Shown piece after piece: positions 15,510 through 20,591 of a stretch of 20,591 nt of DNA. The stretch covers positions 1 to 20,591 of the forward strand of contig CALAYC010000198.1 of the NCBI GenBank assembly GCA_937894935.1, read 5' to 3'. Source of the stretch: an uncultured Verrucomicrobiota bacterium. GTDB taxonomy: Bacteria; Verrucomicrobiota; Verrucomicrobiia; Limisphaerales; JADLHS01. The notes below the pieces were generated by a model. It was not told the DNA's origin. It worked only from the letters and a program-made list of their open reading frames with translations, and did not search any database. Within the stretch, counting starts at the first letter, position 1. Each line of letters starts with the position of its first letter. The position numbers were made by a program, and so were the translations under genes.

Positions 15510-16328
15510 TCAAGCGTGATGCCAACGGTGAGCCAGCTTTCGTTTGAACATTTCCCATTTGCTCAGGGGATGTTGGTCCTGAGGAAATGTGGGCAGCTCA
15601 GCATGTGATTTGATCTTGAGGTGAGGATAATCCTGAAGCACTTCGCGGACGGCGTTGTTGTTGTGGTAGAGATACACACCGTCGAGATTGTCGCGGCGGG
15701 GCCAGGCTCGCCAGTGATGTTGCCAGCCGCGGAAATCCCGCTTGTAAAGCGCGCGCCAATTGTATTGGGAGGGCAGGACCACCAATTGATCGAAATATTT
15801 GGTGTGAATGACCTCGTTAAGAACAGTTTGATCATCGTACTCGCCCCGGAAGCGCGCCCGCCCGCGAGCGACGATTTCTTCGCGGATAACTTTGCTGCTG
15901 GGCAAGTGCCAGAACGTAACGCCGCCGTTGATGTAGGTGCTGGTGTAACCTTGTCCGAGGATTTTTACAGGCAATCCCCACTCCGTCGCACCAGCGACAC
16001 CTGCGCCGCGCAAAATTTTTTCGAAACGCGGTAATTCCCGGAGGCAGATCACGTCTGTTCCATCCACAACAAGCGCGAACTCGGCATCGAGAGAATCCGG
16101 CCAGGTCCACCGCCGAAACAAAGCGTCGCGTCGCGTTGAAACAAACTGAGGGTCGGCCTTTACGAGGTGGTATTTCAACCCCGGCAGCGGATTTGTGGGA
16201 AGACTGTCTCCGTAAACAAAAACGTGCAGCTCGGTATCGGGGATCTTCAGAAAGCTCGTAAACGTCTCGCCGAGGCGATTCGCCCCAGAGCCGAAAACTG
16301 TCGTAACGATGACTTGGCGACCGGACAT
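15510..16328 (-). CDS. GT8-like putative glycosyltransferase
   Basis: 272 residues. The overall pattern suggests a GT-A-type nucleotide-sugar transferase related to GT8/glycogenin-like enzymes: an N-terminal strand 'QVIVTTVFGSGANRL' (5-19), 'ELHVFVYGDSL' (33-43), a D-x-x-D motif 'VVDGTDVI' (87-94) in the metal-binding position, and 'YINGGVTFWHLPSS' (132-145), like the 'NGG-.-.' loop of GT8. A later 'YDDQTVLNEVIHTKY' resembles the 'D(Q)xxLN' motif of the same group. The C terminus is basic ('KRKLAHRWHHA'). There is no membrane segment. It is upstream of, and probably co-transcribed with, the methyltransferase gene. Family membership is by motif only and not firm. Confidence 0.72.
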   Translation of the reverse strand: MSGRQVIVTTVFGSGANRLGETFTSFLKIPDTELHVFVYGDSLPTNPLPGLKYHLVKADPQFVSTRRDALFRRWTWPDSLDAEFALVVDGTDVICLRELPRFEKILRGAGVAGATEWGLPVKILGQGYTSTYINGGVTFWHLPSSKVIREEIVARGRARFRGEYDDQTVLNEVIHTKYFDQLVVLPSQYNWRALYKRDFRGWQHHWRAWPRRDNLDGVYLYHNNNAVREVLQDYPHLKIKSHAELPTFPQDQHPLSKWEMFKRKLAHRWHHA

Positions 16329-16513
16329 AAAGCGATGCGTTTATTACTTCATCACACTTGGCAACTGCAATTTGCGGAATGCAGACGGCGGAGTAAGTAG
16401 TTCATTTGCCGATTGAATGAAATGCAATTTCTTTGTTTTGTTTCCCGCCGCTCTGGGCGCGGAATAGGAACGTTGCTTTAGTCGGCAACAATCGGTATCA
16501 AATCGAGAGCAAA
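16329..16513. promoter_or_regulatory. 185-nt divergent intergenic region
   Basis: This region lies between two divergent genes, the GT8-like gene (-) and a methyltransferase (+), so it should hold promoters for both. No strong -35/-10 pair, sigma-54 site or inverted repeat was recognised. The best sigma-70-like pair (TTGCTT, 17 nt, TATCAA) lies too close to the plus-strand ATG to be convincing. Confidence 0.4.
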
Positions 16514-17299
16514 ATGAATTCGCTTCCGCCGGAATCGCCTAAGAATGCTGCTGAACCGCAAGCACGCGAGTCAGAGTGGTATAACGAACACTATAAGACC
16601 AGCGGAACGGCACCAGCCAAACAGATACTGACCGGCCATACGTTATTAAAACATCTCGGCCCGTGGTATGGCTATGCGTTGCCTCATCTAAGGAACACGC
16701 TGACTCCATCCAGCCGGGTTTTGGAGCTTGGGTGTGGGACGGGTCGCCTCCCGACCCAGTTGGTGCGAGAAGGATTGGTGACGCCTAAAAACGTTTTTGG
16801 ACTTGATCAGAGTCAGGTTGCTGTTGATCAAGCCAAGGCGGCGATTCCAGAGGCCACTTTTTTTGTTGGCGACATCTATAATTTGGAACTTCCAAAGGCG
16901 CATTTTGACGTGGTGCTGCTCATGGAGGTGATTGAGCATTTGGAATTTCCTGATCCAGCCCTCCAGCAGATCGCCTCCGTTGTGGGTCCTAACGGATTAT
17001 TATACGTTTCATTTCCTAACTATCTCCACCTTCCCTGGCTGGCGGTGCGAATTTTAGCCGAGAAACTTAATCGTCCCAATTGGATTGTACTTCAACCGAT
17101 CGACAAGATTTACACGGTCGGGCGAGTCCGAAAACTCGTCGAAAAGGCCGGTTTTGTTTTCGAACATGGAATTGGAAGCAATTACGGGCCGCCTGTTCTG
17201 TATCCGCTTGAAAAGCCGTGGATGACGAACACGTTGAATAAACTGGGTTTTTGGTGGCTCTCGTTTCATCCCATCCTCGTGTTCCGGAAACGGAATTAA
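16514..17299 (+). CDS. Class I SAM-dependent methyltransferase
   Basis: 261 residues from the ATG, which has GAGAG about 5 nt upstream; the frame opens 27 codons earlier at a TTG without such a site. Motif I is 'VLELGCGTGRLPTQL' (69-83), followed by 'VFGLDQSQVAVDQAKAAIPEATFFVGDIYNL' (strand 2 acid and motif II), and 'FDVVLLMEVIEHLEFPDPALQQIASVVGPNGLLYVSFPNY' (motif III and the UbiE/Methyltransf_11-like loop). The C-terminal part ('KLVEKAGFVFEHGIGSNYGP') is the usual C-terminal sheet. It differs in sequence from the methyltransferase at 14845-15492, so it is not a recent duplicate. It lies 45 nt before the YfhO-type gene. The substrate is not evident. Confidence 0.88.
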   Translation: MNSLPPESPKNAAEPQARESEWYNEHYKTSGTAPAKQILTGHTLLKHLGPWYGYALPHLRNTLTPSSRVLELGCGTGRLPTQLVREGLVTPKNVFGLDQSQVAVDQAKAAIPEATFFVGDIYNLELPKAHFDVVLLMEVIEHLEFPDPALQQIASVVGPNGLLYVSFPNYLHLPWLAVRILAEKLNRPNWIVLQPIDKIYTVGRVRKLVEKAGFVFEHGIGSNYGPPVLYPLEKPWMTNTLNKLGFWWLSFHPILVFRKRN

Positions 17300-17344
17300 G
17301 CCGCCCCAAGACCAACGCCTACGCATTACAAAAATCTGATTTCT

Positions 17345-20185
17345 ATGATTCAGTCAAAAGGGAACGGCACGGCCCAATTCAACCAAGGCTTTGTAATAAT
17401 AGTCGGGATCTTGATCGCATTGCTTGGTGTTTTGTTTTTGCGGGGACTTACGCCTGGATACGTCGTATTTTCAAACGACGGTCCTTTGGGCGGACAAATG
17501 GCCGAGAGTTATCGGCCCGGCAATGGTATCAACGGGATTTGGGTTGATTTGAATTGGCTTGGCACTAACGGAGGCATCATGGCGCCGAGCATTTCAGAAT
17601 CATTGCGAGTGCTCTTTGGTCCAGTGTTTTTTTCAAAGCTTTATGCCCCGATAGCGCTACTCATTGTCGGCCTCGGCGCCTGGTTCTTTTTGAGGGAGCT
17701 GGGATTCGCCCGGTTGGCCTGTTTATTGGGAGGAGTAGCAGCCAGCTTGAATTGCGACTTCTTTGCCACCGCGTGCTGGGGCGTTGCGTCGCAGCCGATC
17801 TGTTTCGGGCTGGGTTACATCGCGTTGGGACTAGTGGCTAATTTGCGAAGCTGTCCTTGGGCTCGAATTCCATTGGCGGGCATGGCGGTTGGAATGGGAG
17901 TGATTGAAGCTGCTGACATCGGGGCAATCTTCAGCGTCTTCGTTGGTGTATGGGTAGCGGTCCATGCGCTGGTTGAAGATGGCAACCTGTTGCGCAGAAT
18001 TGGAATGAGTATTCTCCGACTGGGAGTGGTCGTCGTTTTCGCTGTTTTTATTGCAATAAGTGCGGTGAGCGCATTGGTCGGTGTTGCGGTCAAAGGCGTC
18101 GTCGGGACGGCGCAGGATGAAACGACTAAAGCCATGCGATGGCACGAAGCTACGCAATGGAGTTTGCCCAAACGGGAGGTGCTCGATCTGATTATTCCCG
18201 GATTTTTTGGTTTTCGCATGGACACGCCTTACCAGTTGCCGTCCTGGTTACAGAAGCCGATGGATGGCGGGGCGTATTGGGGATTCTCCGGTCGGGACGC
18301 GAATTGGGATCGCTTTTTTGAGTCAGATCGAAAAGGAGATTTACCGGGAGGTTTTTTCCGCTACGGAATGGGTGGCGGCTACCTTGGCATGGTGGTTCTA
18401 TTAGCCGGGTTTTGGGCATTGGTGCAATCGTTTCGCGGTGAGAAATCTTTCTTCAGTCCGGCGCAGCGAAAAATCCTGTGGTTCTGGTTGGGTGTATTGA
18501 TCGTCTCGGCAGCTTTGATGTTTGGGCGTTTCGCACCGTTTTATCAGTTCTTTTACGCGTTGCCGTACGCATCCACGATTCGAAATCCAGCCAAGTTCCT
18601 GCATGTCTTTACGTGGGCATTTATTATCGTGGCGGGCTATGGATTGCACGGGTTGACAACGCTTTATCTGGAACGAGCAACCGCGACGACTAAAGGCATC
18701 TTCAATCATTTCGGCACTTGGTGGCGAAAGGAAACCGGTTTCGACAAAAAATGGGTTATCACGATGTTCAGTCTGTTGGCTTTGGCCGTCGTGGCGTGGG
18801 GACTGTATGTGGGGAATCGGCATCGGGTAGAAACTTACATCGGCGAATTAAATTACTTCGGCATGCTGCAACAAAGCGGCCGTGCAGACCCGGCTTCCGC
18901 TGCGGCAGCAGCAGCGAAAACATTCGACTTCACAATCCGACAAGTGCGCTGGGCGATCGCGTTTCTCGCACTTACCGTAGGAATGTTTGCGCTCCTCATC
19001 AGCGGAGCGTTTGCCGGAAAACGCGCACGTGTCGCGGGTTATATTTTAATGGGATTGATCGTTGTTGATCTGGGATGGCAAGCGCAGCCCTGGGTGATTG
19101 CGCAGAATTGGAAAGATCGTTATGTGGAGGCCGGGAACAATGCAGTCATCGATTTCCTTCGTGCTGAACCGTACAAGCATCGGGTGTCCCGGATTCCGGA
19201 TCGCACCTTGCAAGCATTCCGTCTCGATTCTCGCCTCAACGAGATCGAAAGCATGTTTCAGTCGGTCTATAACTCGGAGTGGATGCAGCACATTTTCCCG
19301 TACTACAACATTCAGAGTTTGAATGTGGTGCAAATGCCGCGGCGGCCGGTGGAATATGACGCATTCGAACTGGCGACGCAGTTTTTCTCCAATGAAACGC
19401 TATATCGCGTCACGCGGCGGCTTGAACTCACGAGTACCGATTACATCCTCGCGGCAGCGCCGATGGTTTCCGTTCTGAATCAGGCGTATGATCCGGAGCA
19501 GCAGCGATTCAAACCCATCCTCTTTTTTGAGTTTTATCAAACCCGCTCCGGCGGTCCGATTTTGGCGCGCACCAATCAAACCGGTCCGTTTGCAGTAATC
19601 AAATTCACCGGTGCGTTGCCGCGAGCGAGTCTTTACACAGATTGGCAAACGCCCACTTACACGACCAATACAGCGCAATGGCGGGAAAGCTTTCAGGAGA
19701 TGTTCCCGCCGGATTATCCAATCATTTTCAATTCTGTAGCGACCAACGATCTCGCGGCGCTGGAGTTGATGACGCGAAAATCTTTCGATCCTGCACAGAC
19801 GGTGTTGCTTGCTGAGTCGTTACCGGTGGCGCCGTCTGGCAACGCCGCGCCGGGCACGGTGGAATATGTGAGTTATGCGCCGAAGAAAATTGTGCTCAAA
19901 GCCAACGCGACTGCGGCGTCGGTGCTGCTCCTGAACGACAAATATGATTCGGGTTGGAGCGTAACGGTAAATGGCAAGCCGGCGGAATTACTGCGATGCA
20001 ATTACCTCATGCGCGGCGTGTTTCTTCCGGAAGCCGGCGAGCATACGGTGGAATTCACGTTCAGTCGGCCGATGGGACCGACTTACATTACGCTCAGTGC
20101 AATCGTGATTGGTTTGGGACTTTGCATGTGGTTGGTGATCGCGTCGCGGCGTGAGAAGAACACGGAAACGAAGCGGGAATCCTGA
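17345..20185 (+). CDS. YfhO-type polytopic membrane protein (putative GT-C-like glycosyltransferase)
   Basis: 946 residues. A long integral membrane protein with about 12-13 hydrophobic helices in the first ~600 residues (first at about 16-34, 'IIVGILIALLGVLFLRGL') and one at the C terminus (about 912-932). It follows the Bacterial membrane protein YfhO pattern: an early extracellular loop with 'VFSNDGPLGGQMAES' including the conserved acidic residue, a soluble domain, and the C-terminal 'NDKYDSGWSVTVNGKP' and 'GEHTVEFTFSRP' typical of the family. YfhO proteins are implicated in transferring sugars from lipid carriers onto cell-envelope polymers. An Ala-rich run ('ASAAAAAAKTF') lies in a loop near residue 520. 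There is no frame disruption. The exact substrate is unknown. Confidence 0.85.
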   Translation: MIQSKGNGTAQFNQGFVIIVGILIALLGVLFLRGLTPGYVVFSNDGPLGGQMAESYRPGNGINGIWVDLNWLGTNGGIMAPSISESLRVLFGPVFFSKLYAPIALLIVGLGAWFFLRELGFARLACLLGGVAASLNCDFFATACWGVASQPICFGLGYIALGLVANLRSCPWARIPLAGMAVGMGVIEAADIGAIFSVFVGVWVAVHALVEDGNLLRRIGMSILRLGVVVVFAVFIAISAVSALVGVAVKGVVGTAQDETTKAMRWHEATQWSLPKREVLDLIIPGFFGFRMDTPYQLPSWLQKPMDGGAYWGFSGRDANWDRFFESDRKGDLPGGFFRYGMGGGYLGMVVLLAGFWALVQSFRGEKSFFSPAQRKILWFWLGVLIVSAALMFGRFAPFYQFFYALPYASTIRNPAKFLHVFTWAFIIVAGYGLHGLTTLYLERATATTKGIFNHFGTWWRKETGFDKKWVITMFSLLALAVVAWGLYVGNRHRVETYIGELNYFGMLQQSGRADPASAAAAAAKTFDFTIRQVRWAIAFLALTVGMFALLISGAFAGKRARVAGYILMGLIVVDLGWQAQPWVIAQNWKDRYVEAGNNAVIDFLRAEPYKHRVSRIPDRTLQAFRLDSRLNEIESMFQSVYNSEWMQHIFPYYNIQSLNVVQMPRRPVEYDAFELATQFFSNETLYRVTRRLELTSTDYILAAAPMVSVLNQAYDPEQQRFKPILFFEFYQTRSGGPILARTNQTGPFAVIKFTGALPRASLYTDWQTPTYTTNTAQWRESFQEMFPPDYPIIFNSVATNDLAALELMTRKSFDPAQTVLLAESLPVAPSGNAAPGTVEYVSYAPKKIVLKANATAASVLLLNDKYDSGWSVTVNGKPAELLRCNYLMRGVFLPEAGEHTVEFTFSRPMGPTYITLSAIVIGLGLCMWLVIASRREKNTETKRES

Positions 20186-20232
20186 ACGATTCGCGTTCGC
20201 GAAACTGCGGTAATTGTATTTCTACAAAAACG

Positions 20233-20257
20233 CCGGCGGCACGTTGTGGCCGTCCGG
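20233..20257. other. intergenic G+C-rich hairpin
   Basis: CCGGCGGC and GCCG-T-CCGG pair with one bulged T around an eight-base loop. On the plus strand it is followed by TTCACATATT, not a T-run; on the minus strand it is followed by CGTTTTTG, which looks more like a terminator. It lies 48 nt after the stop of the YfhO-type gene, so it could still weaken read-through. The polarity is uncertain. Confidence 0.3.
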
Positions 20258-20312
20258 TTCACATATTCGTGCCAAGCTTTACGTTTGTTTCCGCAAACAG
20301 GCCGCCGTATAG

Positions 20313-20591
20313 ATGCGGGCACTGATCATGTGTTGTGCCTCGCCTTATCGCGTTGGATTGCGTTATTTCAGTGCGCTTCTGCTGGGGGTCGGAACGCTGA
20401 TCACCACCGCGTCGGCCCAGAATTTCGGCAGTCTCAATCTTCAACTCGTCAGCAACGTCAAACCGTCCGAGGAACCGATTTCCTACGGCGATGTGTGGGC
20501 GGAAGGCGGCCTCGCGTGTCTTGGCGTCTGGCTTGGCTACAACACTTACAACTACGGCGTGGGTATCTATTCGATCAGCAATCCGGCTGCG
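20313..20591 (+). CDS. Secreted LVIVD-repeat-like protein, 3' end beyond window
   Basis: 93 residues are visible from the ATG, running open to the right edge. The N terminus is a Sec signal peptide: 'MRALIMCCASPYRVGLRYF', then a hydrophobic 'SALLLGVGTLITTASA' ending in an ASA-Q cleavage motif near residue 35. After it, 'DVWAEGGLACLGVW' and 'YGVGIYSISNPAA' match the first unit of the LVIVD type repeat ('DVWVDGDYAYVA...GLRIIDISNPA'), which builds beta-propellers. It is probably an extracellular or periplasmic protein. An internal ATG at residue 6 is a possible alternative start. There is no clear Shine-Dalgarno sequence. The gene lies 127 nt after the YfhO-type gene and may be a separate unit. 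Confidence 0.7.
   Translation, partial: MRALIMCCASPYRVGLRYFSALLLGVGTLITTASAQNFGSLNLQLVSNVKPSEEPISYGDVWAEGGLACLGVWLGYNTYNYGVGIYSISNPAA

Noticed and set aside
16473..16501. TTGCTT-17 nt-TATCAA as a sigma-70 promoter for the methyltransferase
   Set aside because: It is a poor consensus match and leaves almost no leader before the ATG.

Overview
The window is bacterial chromosome of moderate G+C, from a flagellated bacterium that is probably diderm. It has two blocks. The first, about 12 kb on the minus strand, is one long flagellar operon of 15 genes, read in transcription order flgB-flgC-fliE-fliF-fliG-fliH-fliI-fliJ-flbB/motE-like-fliK-flgD-small orf-flgE-fliL-fliM-fliN. Genes overlap or lie a few bases apart throughout; the largest gap is 49 nt, before fliF. 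A sequence matching the sigma-54 -24/-12 consensus at every conserved position sits 34 nt upstream of flgB, and a weak terminator-like hairpin follows fliN. The operon is flanked by tRNA-Thr(CGT), cut by the left edge, and tRNA-Leu(GAG).

The operon encodes the rod base (FlgB, FlgC, FliE), MS ring (FliF), switch complex (FliG, FliM, FliN), export ATPase complex (FliH, FliI, FliJ), hook scaffold, ruler and hook (FlgD, FliK, FlgE), and FliL. Export gate genes (fliOPQR, flhAB), stator genes (motAB), flagellin and L/P-ring genes are not here. The order is that of the spirochaete-type flgB operon, but flbD-motA-motB are missing between flgE and fliL, and an extra 79-residue protein lies between flgD and flgE. 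That small protein looks like a stand-alone copy of the C-terminal part of FlgD, and its start junction is identical to that of flgD. It is the most novel item in the window.

The second block (12.7-20.2 kb) is a surface-polysaccharide locus: two GT2 glycosyltransferases (+), a class I methyltransferase and a GT8-like putative glycosyltransferase (-), then a second methyltransferase and a large YfhO-type polytopic membrane protein (+). The right edge cuts into a secreted protein with an LVIVD-type repeat.

The lineage is inferred only. The PVC-like mixture (short FlgD and FlgE, weak Shine-Dalgarno sequences, a YfhO-type protein, a secreted LVIVD-repeat protein) would suit a Verrucomicrobiota member, but no marker gene in the window proves it.
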